A DNA stretch of 64,000 nucleotides. It comes from Diadophis punctatus similis. Lineage: Eukaryota; Chordata; Lepidosauria; Squamata; Dipsadidae. Location: NCBI GenBank assembly GCA_023053685.1, contig JALIGW010000155.1:124001-188000 (forward strand), written 5' to 3'. This document shows positions 11,778 through 24,725 of the stretch, one piece after another. The notes under the pieces are model-generated. The model had not been told where the DNA came from. It ran no database searches and saw nothing but the letters and a program-made list of their open reading frames with translations. How positions within the stretch are numbered: the first letter of the stretch is position 1; every line of letters starts with the position of its first letter. Made by a program: the position numbers and the translations under genes.

Positions 11778-13603
11778 GAATTCGGCTTTCCAGCCCGTGG
11801 GGAACAGGAATATGTGTTTCTTTTTCATTTCTGAGGTGTTTGTCAAAAGTGATGTTTTTGGGCTGAATTGAATCCTAAGGCGAATGCTGTGTTAGACTTT
11901 GGGCTAGCTCTTCAGGGTAGGCTCGGAATCAATAATCAAGCGAGAATTCAGCTTTCCAGCCTGTGGGGAACAGGGATATGTGTTTCATTTTTATTTCTGA
12001 GGTGTTTGCCAAAAGTGATGTTTTTGGGCTGAATTGAGAAATAAGGCGAATGCTGTGTTAGACCTTGGGCTAGCTCTTCAGGGAAAGGTCGGAATCAAAA
12101 ATTGAGTGAGAATTCGGCTTTCCAGCCAGTGGGGAACAGGAATATGTGTTTCTTTTTCATTTCTGAGGTGTTTGCCAAAAGTGATGTTTTTGGGCTGAAT
12201 TGAGAAATAAGGCGAATGCTGTGTTAGACCTTGGGCTAGCTCTTCAGGGAAAGGTCAGAATCAATAATCAAGCGAGAATTCGGCTTTCCAGCCCATGGGG
12301 AACAGGAATATGTGTTTCTTTTTCATTTCTGAGGTGTTTGTCAAAAGTGATGTTTTTGGGCTGAATTGAATCCTAAGGCGAATGCTGTGTTCGACTTTGG
12401 GCTAGCTCTTCAGAGAAAGGTCGGAATCAAAAATCGAGCGAGAATTCGGCTTTCCAGCCCGTGGGGAACAGGAATATGTGTTTCTTTTTCATTTCTGAGG
12501 TGTTTGCCAAAAGTGATGTTTTTGGGCTGAATTGAGAAATAAGGCGAATGCTGTGTTAGACCTTGGGCTAGCTCTTCAGGGAAAGGTCAGAATCAATAAT
12601 CAAGCGAGAATTCGGCTTTCCAGCCCGTGGGGAACAGGAATATGTGTTTCTTTTTCATTTCTGAGGTGTTTGTCAAAAGTGATGTTTTTGGGCTGAATTG
12701 AGAAATAAGGCGAATGCTGTGTTAGACCTTGGGCTAGCTCTTCAGGGAAAGGACGGAATCAATAATCAAGCGAGAATTCGGCTTTCCAGCCCATGGGGAA
12801 CAGGAATATGTGTTTCTTTTTCATTTCTGAGATGTTTGTCAAAAGTGATGTTTTTGGGCTGAATTGAATCCTAAGGCGAATGCTGTGTTAGACTTTGGGC
12901 TAGCTCTTCAGGGTAGGCTCGGAATCAAAAATCAAGCGAGAATTCAGCTTTCCAGCCTGTGGGGAACAGGGATATGTGTTTCATTTTCATTTCTGATGTG
13001 TTTGCCAAAAGTGATGTTTTTGGGCTGAATTGAGAAATAAGGCGAATGCTGTGTTAGACCTTGGGCTAGCTCTTCAGGGAAAGGTCGGAATCAAAAATCA
13101 AGCGAGAATTCGGCTTTCCAGCCCGTGGGGAACAGGAATATGTGTTTCTTTTTCATTTCTGAGGTGTTTGTCAAAAGTGATGTTTTTGGGCTGAATTGAG
13201 AAATAAGGCGAATGCTGTGTTAGACCTTGGGCTAGATCTTCAGGGTAGGCTCGGAATCGAAAATCAAGCGAGAATTCGGCTTTCCAGCCTGTGCGGAACA
13301 GGAATATGTGTTTCATTTTCATTTCTGAGGTGTTTGTCAAAAGTGATGTTTTTGGGCTGAATTGAGAAATAAGGCGAATGCTGTGTTAGACCTTGGGCTA
13401 GCTCTTCAGGGAAAGGTCGGAATCAAAAATCAAGCGAGAATTCGGCTTTCCAGCCTGTGCGGAACAGGAATATGTGTTTCATTTTCATTTCTGAGGTGTT
13501 TGTCAAAAGTCATGTTTTTTGGCTGAATTGAGAACTGAGGCGAATTCTGTGTTAGACCTTGGGCTAGCTCTTCAGGGAAGGCTCGGAATCGAAAATCAAG
13601 CGA
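11778..13603. repeat. 11-monomer HOR unit, instance 3
   Basis: This is instance 1 carried by the second 5310-bp copy. It has ttcgac at 12390 and the BglII variant at 13234. Confidence 0.88.
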
Positions 13604-15429
13604 GAATTCGGCTTTCCAGCCCGTGGGGAACAGGAATATGTGTTTCTTTTTCATTTCTGAGGTGTTTGTCAAAAGTGATGTTTTTGGGCTGAATTGAATC
13701 CTAAGGCGAATGCTGTGTTAGACTTTGGGCTAGCTCTTCAGGGTAGGCTCGGAATCAATAATCAAGCGAGAATTCAGCTTTCCAGCCTGTGGGGAACAGG
13801 GATATGTGTTTCATTTTTATTTCTGAGGTGTTTGCCAAAAGTGATGTTTTTGGGCTGAATTGAGAAATAAGGCGAATGCTGTGTTAGACCTTGGGCTAGC
13901 TCTTCAGGGAAAGGTCGGAATCAAAAATTGAGTGAGAATTCGGCTTTCCAGCCAGTGGGGAACAGGAATATGTGTTTCTTTTTCATTTCTGAGGTGTTTG
14001 CCAAAAGTGATGTTTTTGGGCTGAATTGAGAAATAAGGCGAATGCTGTGTTAGACCTTGGGCTAGCTCTTCAGGGAAAGGTCAGAATCAATAATCAAGCG
14101 AGAATTCGGCTTTCCAGCCCATGGGGAACAGGAATATGTGTTTCTTTTTCATTTCTGAGGTGTTTGTCAAAAGTGATGTTTTTGGGCTGAATTGAATCCT
14201 AAGGCGAATGCTGTGTTCGACTTTGGGCTAGCTCTTCAGAGAAAGGTCGGAATCAAAAATCGAGCGAGAATTCGGCTTTCCAGCCCGTGGGGAACAGGAA
14301 TATGTGTTTCTTTTTCATTTCTGAGGTGTTTGCCAAAAGTGATGTTTTTGGGCTGAATTGAGAAATAAGGCGAATGCTGTGTTAGACCTTGGGCTAGCTC
14401 TTCAGGGAAAGGTCAGAATCAATAATCAAGCGAGAATTCGGCTTTCCAGCCCGTGGGGAACAGGAATATGTGTTTCTTTTTCATTTCTGAGGTGTTTGTC
14501 AAAAGTGATGTTTTTGGGCTGAATTGAGAAATAAGGCGAATGCTGTGTTAGACCTTGGGCTAGCTCTTCAGGGAAAGGTCGGAATCAATAATCAAGCGAG
14601 AATTCGGCTTTCCAGCCCATGGGGAACAGGAATATGTGTTTCTTTTTCATTTCTGAGATGTTTGTCAAAAGTGATGTTTTTGGGCTGAATTGAATCCTAA
14701 GGCGAATGCTGTGTTAGACTTTGGGCTAGCTCTTCAGGGTAGGCTCGGAATCAAAAATCAAGCGAGAATTCAGCTTTCCAGCCTGTGGGGAACAGGGATA
14801 TGTGTTTCATTTTCATTTCTGATGTGTTTGCCAAAAGTGATGTTTTTGGGCTGAATTGAGAAATAAGGCGAATGCTGTGTTAGACCTTGGGCTAGCTCTT
14901 CAGGGAAAGGTCGGAATCAAAAATCAAGCGAGAATTCGGCTTTCCAGCCCGTGGGGAACAGGAATATGTGTTTCTTTTTCATTTCTGAGGTGTTTGTCAA
15001 AAGTGATGTTTTTGGGCTGAATTGAGAAATAAGGCGAATGCTGTGTTAGACCTTGGGCTAGATCTTCAGGGTAGGCTCGGAATCGAAAATCAAGCGAGAA
15101 TTCGGCTTTCCAGCCTGTGCGGAACAGGAATATGTGTTTCATTTTCATTTCTGAGGTGTTTGTCAAAAGTGATGTTTTTGGGCTGAATTGAGAAATAAGG
15201 CGAATGCTGTGTTAGACCTTGGGCTAGCTCTTCAGGGAAAGGTCGGAATCAAAAATCAAGCGAGAATTCGGCTTTCCAGCCTGTGCGGAACAGGAATATG
15301 TGTTTCATTTTCATTTCTGAGGTGTTTGTCAAAAGTCATGTTTTTTGGCTGAATTGAGAACTGAGGCGAATTCTGTGTTAGACCTTGGGCTAGCTCTTCA
15401 GGGAAGGCTCGGAATCGAAAATCAAGCGA
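13604..15429. repeat. 11-monomer HOR unit, instance 4
   Basis: Tandem with instance 3 and complete: it has ttcgac at 14216, the BglII variant at 15060, and the gcggaac then gaactgagg monomers up to 15429. Confidence 0.88.
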
Positions 15430-16745
15430 GAATTCGGCTTTCCAGCCCGTGGGGAACAGGAATATGTGTTTCTTTTTCATTTCTGAGGTGTTTGTCAAAA
15501 GTGATGTTTTTGGGCTGAATTGAATCCTAAGGCGAATGCTGTGTTAGACTTTGGGCTAGCTCTTCAGGGTAGGCTCGGAATCAATAATCAAGCGAGAATT
15601 CAGCTTTCCAGCCTGTGGGGAACAGGGATATGTGTTTCATTTTTATTTCTGAGGTGTTTGCCAAAAGTGATGTTTTTGGGCTGAATTGAGAAATAAGGCG
15701 AATGCTGTGTTAGACCTTGGGCTAGCTCTTCAGGGAAAGGTCGGAATCAAAAATTGAGTGAGAATTCGGCTTTCCAGCCAGTGGGGAACAGGAATATGTG
15801 TTTCTTTTTCATTTCTGAGGTGTTTGCCAAAAGTGATGTTTTTGGGCTGAATTGAGAAATAAGGCGAATGCTGTGTTAGACCTTGGGCTAGCTCTTCAGG
15901 GAAAGGTCAGAATCAATAATCAAGCGAGAATTCGGCTTTCCAGCCCATGGGGAACAGGAATATGTGTTTCTTTTTCATTTCTGAGGTGTTTGTCAAAAGT
16001 GATGTTTTTGGGCTGAATTGAATCCTAAGGCGAATGCTGTGTTCGACTTTGGGCTAGCTCTTCAAAGAAAGGTCGGAATCAAAAATTGAGCGAGAATTCG
16101 GCTTTCCAGCCCGTGGGGAACAGGAATATGTGTTTCTTTTTCATTTCTGAGGTGTTTGCCAAAAGTGATGTTTTTGGGCTGAATTGAGAAATAAGGCGAA
16201 TGCTGTGTTAGACCTTGGGCTAGCTCTTCAGGGAAAGGTCAGAATCAATAATCAAGCGAGAATTCGGCTTTCCAGCCCGTGGGGAACAGGAATATGTGTT
16301 TCTTTTTCATTTCTGAGGTGTTTGTCAAAAGTGATGTTTTTGGGCTGAATTGAGAAATAAGGCGAATGCTGTGTTAGACCTTGGGCTAGCTCTTCAGGGA
16401 AAGGTCGGAATCAATAATCAAGCGAGAATTCGGCTTTCCAGCCCATGGGGAACAGGAATATGTGTTTCTTTTTCATTTCTGAGATGTTTGTCAAAAGTGA
16501 TGTTTTTGGGCTGAATTGAATCCTAAGGCGAATGCTGTGTTAGACTTTGGGCTAGCTCTTCAGGGTAGGCTCGGAATCAAAAATCAAGCGAGAATTCAGC
16601 TTTCCAGCCTGTGGGGAACAGGGATATGTGTTTCATTTTCATTTCTGATGTGTTTGCCAAAAGTGATGTTTTTGGGCTGAATTGAGAAATAAGGCGAATG
16701 CTGTGTTAGACCTTGGGCTAGCTCTTCAGGGAAAGGTCGGAATCA
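15430..16745. repeat. 11-monomer HOR unit, instance 5 (first 8 monomers)
   Basis: It follows instance 4 for about 1315 bp, with ttcgac at 16042. Just after that marker it carries a private ttcaaagaaagg change where other copies read ttcagagaaagg. It then leaves the 11-mer path near 16745, where the next monomer reads caataatc and cccatgg instead of caaaaatc and cccgtgg. Instance 9 leaves the path at the same internal point. Confidence 0.85.
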
Positions 16746-18606
16746 ATAATCAAGCGAGAATTCGGCTTTCCAGCCCATGGGGAACAGGAATATGTGTTTC
16801 TTTTTCATTTCTGAGGTGTTTGTCAAAAGTGATGTTTTTGGGCTGAATTGAATCCTAAGGCGAATGCTGTGTTAGACTTTGGGCTAGCTCTTCAGGGTAG
16901 GCTCGGAATCAAAAATCAAGCGAGAATTCAGCTTTCCAGCCTGTGGGGAACAGGGATATGTGTTTCATTTTCATTTCTGATGTGTTTGCCAAAAGTGATG
17001 TTTTTGGGCTGAATTGAGAAATAAGGCGAATGCTGTGTTAGACCTTGGGCTAGCTTTTCAGGGAAAGGTCGGAATCAAAAATTGAGTGAGAATTCGGTTT
17101 TCCAGCCCGTGGGGAACAGGAATATGTGTTTCTTTTTCATTTCTGAGGTGTTTGTCAAAAGTGATGTTTTTGGGCTGAATTGAGAAATAAGGCGAATGCT
17201 GAGTTAGACCTTGGGCTAGCTCTTCAGGGAAAGGTCGGAATCAAAAATTGAGTGAGAATTCGGCTTTCCAGCCCGTGGGGAACAGGAATATGTGTTTCTT
17301 TTTCATTTCTGAGGTGTTTGTCAAAAGTGATGTTTTTGGGCTGAATTGAGAAATAAGGCGAATGCTGTGTTAGACCTTGGGCTAGATCTTCAGGGTAGGC
17401 TCGGAATCGAAAATCAAGCGAGAATTCGGCTTTCCAGCCTGTGCGGAACAGGAATATGTGTTTCATTTTCATTTCTGAGGTGTTTGTCAAAAGTGATGTT
17501 TTTGGGCTGAATTGAGAAATAAGGCGAATGCTGTGTTAGACCTTGGGCTAGCTCTTCAGGGAAAGGTCGGAATCAAAAATCAAGCGAGAATTCGGCTTTC
17601 CAGCCTGTGCGGAACAGGAATATGTGTTTCATTTTCATTTCTGAGGTGTTTGTCAAAAGTCATGTTTTTGGGCTGAATTGAGAAATAAGGCGAATGCTGT
17701 GTTAGACTTTGGGCTAGATCTTCAGGGTAGGCCCGGAATCGAAAATCAAGCGAGAATTCGGCTTTCCAGCCTGTGCGGAACAGGAATATGTGTTTCATTT
17801 TCATTTCTGAGGTGTTTGTCAAAAGTGATGTTTTTGGGCTGAATTGAGAAATAAGGCGAATGCTGTTTTAGACCTTGGGCTAGCTCTTCAGGGAAACGTC
17901 GGAATAAAAAATCAAGCGAGAATTCGGCTTTCCAGCCTGTGCGGAACAGGAATATGTGTTTCATTTTCATTTCTGAGGTGTTTGTCAAAAGTCATGTTTT
18001 TTGGCTGAATTGAGAACTGAGGCGAATTCTGTGTTAGACCTTGGGCTAGCTCTTCAGGGTAGGCTAGGAATCGAAAATCAAGCGAGAATTCGGCTTTCCA
18101 GCCCGTGGGGAACAGGAATATGTGTTTCTTTTTCATTTCTGAGGTGTTTGTCAAAAGTGATGTTTTTGGGCTGAATTGAGAAATAAGGCGAATACTGTGT
18201 TAGACCTTGTGCTAGCTCTTCAGGGAAAGGTCAGAATCAATAATCAAGCGAGAATTCGGCTTTCCAGCCTGTGCGGAACAGGAATATGTGTTTCATTTTC
18301 ATTTCTGAGGTGTTTGTCAAAAGTCATGTTTTTTGGCTGAATTGAGAACTGAGGCGAATGCTGTGTTAGACTTTGGGGTAGCTCTTCAGGGTAGGCTCGG
18401 AATCGAAATTCAAGTGAGAATTTGGCTTTCCAGCACGTGGGGAACAGGAATATGTGTTTCTTTTTGATTTCTGAGGTGTTTGTCAAAAGTGATATTTTTG
18501 GACTGAATTGAATCCTAAGGCGAATGCTGTGTTAGACTTTGGGCTAGCTCTTCAGGGTAGGCTCGGAATCAGAAATCAAGCGAGAATTCGGCTTTCCAGC
18601 CTGTGG
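16746..18606. repeat. Mixed-subtype monomers between the 11-mer arrays
   Basis: About 11 monomers with no gene. The first part resembles the 5-monomer order at 2470-2990 (gcttttcagg then gctgagttag). It then has BglII variants at 17384 and 17716, separated by only two monomers, the aaacgtcggaataaaaaatc variant near 17895, a gaactgagg monomer, the cttgtgctag variant near 18208, and finally the gcacgtg and gatatttttggactg monomers that open the next large block. Confidence 0.8.
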
Positions 18607-19247
18607 GGAACAGGAATATGTGTTTCATTTTCATTTCTGAGGTGTTTGTCAAAAGTGATGTTTTTGGGCTGAATTGAGAAACAAGGAGAATGCTGTGTTA
18701 GACTTTGGGCTAGCTCTTCAGCGAAGGCTTGGAATCGAAAATCAAGCGAGAATTCGGCTTTCCAGCCTGTGGGGAACAGGAATATGTGTTTCTTTTTCAT
18801 TACTGAGTTGTTTGCCAAAAGTGATGTTTTTGGGCTCAATTGAGAAATAAGGCGAATGCTGTGTTAGGCCTTGGGCTAGCTCTTCAGGGAAAGGTCGGAA
18901 TCAAAAATCAAGCGAGGATTTGGCTTTCCAGCCTGTGGGGAACAGGAATATGTGTTTCTTTTTCATTTCTGAGGTGTTTGTCAAAAGTGATGTTTTTGGG
19001 CTGAATTGAGAACTGAGGCGAATTCTGTGTTAGACCTTGGGCTAGCTCTTCAGGGTAGGCTAGGAATCGAAAATCAAGCGAGAATTCGGCTTTCCAGCCC
19101 GTGGGGAACAGGAATATGTGTTTCTTTTTCATTTCTGAGGTGTTTGTCAAAAGTGATGTTTTTGGGCTGAATTGAGAAATAAGGCGAATGCTGTGTTAGA
19201 CCTTGGGCTAGCTCTTCAGGGAAAGGTCGGAATCAAAAATTGAGTGA

Positions 19248-21073
19248 GAATTCGGCTTTCCAGCCCGTGGGGAACAGGAATATGTGTTTCTTTTTCATTT
19301 CTGAGGTGTTTGTCAAAAGTGATGTTTTTGGGCTGAATTGAATCCTAAGGCGAATGCTGTGTTAGACTTTGGGCTAGCTCTTCAGGGTAGGCTCGGAATC
19401 AATAATCAAGCGAGAATTCAGCTTTCCAGCCTGTGGGGAACAGGGATATGTGTTTCATTTTTATTTCTGAGGTGTTTGCCAAAAGTGATGTTTTTGGGCT
19501 GAATTGAGAAATAAGGCGAATGCTGTGTTAGACCTTGGGCTAGCTCTTCAGGGAAAGGTCGGAATCAAAAATTGAGTGAGAATTCGGCTTTCCAGCCAGT
19601 GGGGAACAGGAATATGTGTTTCTTTTTCATTTCTGAGGTGTTTGCCAAAAGTGATGTTTTTGGGCTGAATTGAGAAATAAGGCGAATGCTGTGTTAGACC
19701 TTGGGCTAGCTCTTCAGGGAAAGGTCAGAATCAATAATCAAGCGAGAATTCGGCTTTCCAGCCCATGGGGAACAGGAATATGTGTTTCTTTTTCATTTCT
19801 GAGGTGTTTGTCAAAAGTGATGTTTTTGGGCTGAATTGAATCCTAAGGCGAATGCTGTGTTCGACTTTGGGCTAGCTCTTCAGAGAAAGGTCGGAATCAA
19901 AAATCGAGCGAGAATTCGGCTTTCCAGCCCGTGGGGAACAGGAATATGTGTTTCTTTTTCATTTCTGAGGTGTTTGCCAAAAGTGATGTTTTTGGGCTGA
20001 ATTGAGAAATAAGGCGAATGCTGTGTTAGACCTTGGGCTAGCTCTTCAGGGAAAGGTCAGAATCAATAATCAAGCGAGAATTCGGCTTTCCAGCCCGTGG
20101 GGAACAGGAATATGTGTTTCTTTTTCATTTCTGAGGTGTTTGTCAAAAGTGATGTTTTTGGGCTGAATTGAGAAATAAGGCGAATGCTGTGTTAGACCTT
20201 GGGCTAGCTCTTCAGGGAAAGGTCGGAATCAATAATCAAGCGAGAATTCGGCTTTCCAGCCCATGGGGAACAGGAATATGTGTTTCTTTTTCATTTCTGA
20301 GATGTTTGTCAAAAGTGATGTTTTTGGGCTGAATTGAATCCTAAGGCGAATGCTGTGTTAGACTTTGGGCTAGCTCTTCAGGGTAGGCTCGGAATCAAAA
20401 ATCAAGCGAGAATTCAGCTTTCCAGCCTGTGGGGAACAGGGATATGTGTTTCATTTTCATTTCTGATGTGTTTGCCAAAAGTGATGTTTTTGGGCTGAAT
20501 TGAGAAATAAGGCGAATGCTGTGTTAGACCTTGGGCTAGCTCTTCAGGGAAAGGTCGGAATCAAAAATCAAGCGAGAATTCGGCTTTCCAGCCCGTGGGG
20601 AACAGGAATATGTGTTTCTTTTTCATTTCTGAGGTGTTTGTCAAAAGTGATGTTTTTGGGCTGAATTGAGAAATAAGGCGAATGCTGTGTTAGACCTTGG
20701 GCTAGATCTTCAGGGTAGGCTCGGAATCGAAAATCAAGCGAGAATTCGGCTTTCCAGCCTGTGCGGAACAGGAATATGTGTTTCATTTTCATTTCTGAGG
20801 TGTTTGTCAAAAGTGATGTTTTTGGGCTGAATTGAGAAATAAGGCGAATGCTGTGTTAGACCTTGGGCTAGCTCTTCAGGGAAAGGTCGGAATCAAAAAT
20901 CAAGCGAGAATTCGGCTTTCCAGCCTGTGCGGAACAGGAATATGTGTTTCATTTTCATTTCTGAGGTGTTTGTCAAAAGTCATGTTTTTTGGCTGAATTG
21001 AGAACTGAGGCGAATTCTGTGTTAGACCTTGGGCTAGCTCTTCAGGGAAGGCTCGGAATCGAAAATCAAGCGA
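19248..21073. repeat. 11-monomer HOR unit, instance 6
   Basis: Same order as instance 1, with ttcgac at 19860 and the BglII variant at 20704. Confidence 0.88.
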
Positions 21074-22345
21074 GAATTCGGCTTTCCAGCCCGTGGGGAA
21101 CAGGAATATGTGTTTCTTTTTCATTTCTGAGGTGTTTGTCAAAAGTGATGTTTTTGGGCTGAATTGAATCCTAAGGCGAATGCTGTGTTAGACTTTGGGC
21201 TAGCTCTTCAGGGTAGGCTCGGAATCAATAATCAAGCGAGAATTCAGCTTTCCAGCCTGTGGGGAACAGGGATATGTGTTTCATTTTTATTTCTGAGGTG
21301 TTTGCCAAAAGTGATGTTTTTGGGCTGAATTGAGAAATAAGGCGAATGCTGTGTTAGACCTTGGGCTAGCTCTTCAGGGAAAGGTCGGAATCAAAAATTG
21401 AGTGAGAATTCAGCTTTCCAGCCAGTGGGGAACAGGAATATGTGTTTCTTTTTCATTTCTGAGGTGTTTGCCAAAAGTGATGTTTTTGGGCTGAATTGAG
21501 AAATAAGGCGAATGCTGTGTTAGACCTTGGGCTAGCTCTTCAGGGAAAGGTCAGAATCAATAATCAAGCGAGAATTCGGCTTTCCAGCCCATGGGGAACA
21601 GGAATATGTGTTTCTTTTTCATTTCTGAGGTGTTTGTCAAAAGTGATGTTTTTGGGCTGAATTGAATCCTAAGGCGAATGCTGTGTTCGACTTTGGGCTA
21701 GCTCTTCAGAGAAAGGTCGGAATCAAAAATTGAGCGAGAATTCGGCTTTCCAGCCCGTGGGGAACAGGAATATGTGTTTCTTTTTCATTTCTGAGGTGTT
21801 TGCCAAAAGTGATGTTTTTGGGCTGAATTGAGAAATAAGGCGAATGCTGTGTTAGACCTTGGGCTAGCTCTTCAGGGAAAGGTCAGAATCAATAATCAAG
21901 CGAGAATTCGGCTTTCCAGCCCGTGGGGAACAGGAATATGTGTTTCTTTTTCATTTCTGAGGTGTTTGTCAAAAGTGATGTTTTTGGGCTGAATTGAGAA
22001 ATAAGGCGAATGCTGTGTTAGACCTTGGGCTAGCTCTTCAGGGAAAGGTCGGAATCAATAATCAAGCGAGAATTCGGCTTTCCAGCCCATGGGGAACAGG
22101 AATATGTGTTTCTTTTTCATTTCTGAGATGTTTGTCAAAAGTGATGTTTTTGGGCTGAATTGAATCCTAAGGCGAATGCTGTGTTAGACTTTGGGCTAGC
22201 TCTTCAGGGTAGGCTCGGAATCAAAAATCAAGCGAGAATTCAGCTTTCCAGCCTGTGGGGAACAGGGATATGTGTTTCATTTTCATTTCTGATGTGTTTG
22301 CCAAAAGTGATGTTTTTGGGCTGAATTGAGAAATAAGGCGAATGC
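21074..22345. repeat. 11-monomer HOR unit, instance 7 (partial)
   Basis: It repeats instance 6 at +1826 bp with ttcgac at 21686. It differs by gaattcagc and ttgagcgag variants and ends at the one-monomer deletion junction. Confidence 0.85.
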
Positions 22346-22375
22346 TGTGTTAGACTTTGGGCTAGCTCTTCAGGG
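22331..22375. other. Junction of a one-monomer (166 bp) deletion
   Basis: At the matching place in the second copy (27799-28030) a monomer ending in gaaataagg/gaccttggg is followed by one with cccatgg and gaatccta/gactttggg. Here the first half of the former (gagaaataagg...gttagac) is joined to the second half of the latter (tttgggctagctcttcagggtagg). Exactly 166 bp is missing. The 16.7 kb segment keeps the long form, so deletion in this copy is the simpler reading. Confidence 0.8.
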
Positions 22376-24725
22376 TAGGCTCGGAATCAAAAATCAAGCG
22401 AGAATTCAGCTTTCCAGCCTGTGGGGAACAGGGATATGTGTTTCATTTTCATTTCTGATGTGTTTGCCAAAAGTGATGTTTTTGGGCTGAATTGAGAAAT
22501 AAGGCGAATGCTGTGTTAGACCTTGGGCTAGCTTTTCAGGGAAAGGTCGGAATCAAAAATTGAGTGAGAATTCGGTTTTCCAGCCCGTGGGGAACAGGAA
22601 TATGTGTTTCTTTTTCATTTCTGAGGTGTTTGTCAAAAGTGATGTTTTTGGGCTGAATTGAGAAATAAGACGAATGCTGAGTTAGACCTTGGGCTAGCTC
22701 TTCAGGGAAAGGTTGGAATCAAAAATTGAGTGAGAATTCGGCTTTCCAGCCCGTGGGGAACAGGAATATGTGTTTCTTTTTCATTTCTGAGGTGTTTGTC
22801 AAAAGTGATGTTTTTGGGCTGAATTGAGAAATAAGGCGAATGCTGTGTTAGACCTTGGGCTAGATCTTCAGGGTAGGCTCGGAATCGAAAATCAAGCGAG
22901 AATTCGGCTTTCCAGCCTGTGCGGAACAGGAATATGTGTTTCATTTTCATTTCTGAGGTGTTTGTCAAAAGTGATGTTTTTGGGCTGAATTGAGAAATAA
23001 GGCGAATGCTGTGTTAGACCTTGGGCTAGCTCTTCAGGGTAGGCTAGGAATCGAAAATCAAGCGAGAATTCGGCTTTCCAGCCCGTGGGGAACAGGAATA
23101 TGTGTTTCTTTTTCATTTCTGAGGTGTTTGTCAAAAGTGATGTTTTTGGGCTGAATTGAGAAATAAGGCGAATGCTGTTTTAGACCTTGGGCTAGCTCTT
23201 CAGGGAAACGTCGGAATAAAAAATCAAGCGAGAATTCGGCTTTCCAGCCTGTGCGGAACAGGAATATGTGTTTCATTTTCATTTCTGAGGTGTTTGTCAA
23301 AAGTCATGTTTTTTGGCTGAATTGAGAACTGAGGCGAATTCTGTGTTAGACCTTGGGCTAGCTCTTCAGGGTAGGCTAGGAATCGAAAATCAAGCGAGAA
23401 TTCGGCTTTCCAGCCCGTGGGGAACAGGAATATGTGTTTCTTTTTCATTTCTGAGGTGTTTGTCAAAAGTGATGTTTTTGGGCTGAATTGAGAAATAAGG
23501 CGAATACTGTGTTAGACCTTGTGCTAGCTCTTCAGGGAAAGGTCAGAATCAATAATCAAGCGAGAATTCGGCTTTCCAGCCCGTGGGGAACAGGAATATG
23601 TGTTTCTTTTTCATTTCTGAGGTGTTTGTCAAAAGTGATGTTTTTGGGCTGAATTGAATCCTAAGGCGAATGCTGTCTTAGACTTTGGGCTAGCTCTTCA
23701 GGGTAGGCTCGGAATCAAAAATCAAGCGAGAATTCAGCTTTCCAGCCTGTGGGGAACAGGGATATGTGTTTCATTTTCATTTCTGAGGTGTTTGTCAAAA
23801 GTGATGTTTTTGGGCTGAATTGAGAAATAAGGCGAATGCTGTGTTAGACCTTGGGCTAGCTCTTCAGGGAAAGGTCGGAATCAAAAATCAAGCGAGAATT
23901 CGGCTTTCCAGCCCGTGGGGAACAGGAATATGTGTTTCTTTTTCATTTCTGAGGTGTTTGTCAAAAGTGATGTTTTTGGGCTGAATTGAGAAATAAGGCG
24001 AATGCTGTGTTAGACCTTGGGCTAGATCTTCAGGGTAGGCTCGGAATCGAAAATCAAGCGAGAATTCGGCTTTCCAGCCTGTGCGGAACAGGAATATGTG
24101 TTTCATTTTCATTTCTGAGGTGTTTGTCAAAAGTGATGTTTTTGGGCTGAATTGAGAAACAAGGAGAATGCTGTGTTAGACTTTGGGCTAGCTCTTCAGC
24201 GAAGGCTTGGAATCGAAAATCAAGCGAGAATTCGGCTTTCCAGCCTGTGGGGAACAGGAATATGTGTTTCTTTTTCATTACTGAGTTGTTTGCCAAAAGT
24301 GATGTTTTTGGGCTCAATTGAGAAATAAGGCGAATGCTGTGTTAGGCCTTGGGCTAGCTCTTCAGGGAAAGGTCGGAATCAAAAATCAAGCGAGGATTTG
24401 GCTTTCCAGCCTGTGGGGAACAGGAATATGTGTTTCTTTTTCATTTCTGAGGTGTTTGTCAAAAGTGATGTTTTTGGGCTGAATTGAGAACTGAGGCGAA
24501 TTCTGTGTTAGACCTTGGGCTAGCTCTTCAGGGTAGGCTAGGAATCGAAAATCAAGCGAGAATTCGGCTTTCCAGCCCGTGGGGAACAGGAATATGTGTT
24601 TCTTTTTCATTTCTGAGGTGTTTGTCAAAAGTGATGTTTTTGGGCTGAATTGAGAAATAAGGCGAATGCTGTGTTAGACCTTGGGCTAGCTCTTCAGGGA
24701 AAGGTCGGAATCAAAAATTGAGTGA

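Larger units (their letters stand above)
9832..15141. repeat. 32-monomer block (5310 bp), copy 2
   Basis: This is the tandem second copy of the preceding block. The junction lies in 9826-9879: upstream, the sequence is a gcggaac/cattttc monomer preceded by the BglII variant at 9750. Downstream it matches 4522 onward, including gctgagttag at about 9896. Copy 2 diverges from the path of copy 1 near 15190 and instead continues the 11-mer order. That is the expected structure of a direct duplication by unequal exchange. Confidence 0.9.
18607..24084. repeat. 33-monomer block (5478 bp), copy 1
   Basis: The block is repeated immediately downstream at +5478 bp in its first part and +5644 bp in its last part. 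Shared rare markers include gagaaacaaggag (18680 and 24157), gttaggcc (18865 and 24343) and gcgaggatttgg (18911 and 24389). The shift in spacing from 33 to 34 monomers is caused by a one-monomer deletion in this copy near 22350. It holds 11-mer instances 6 and 7. Confidence 0.9.
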
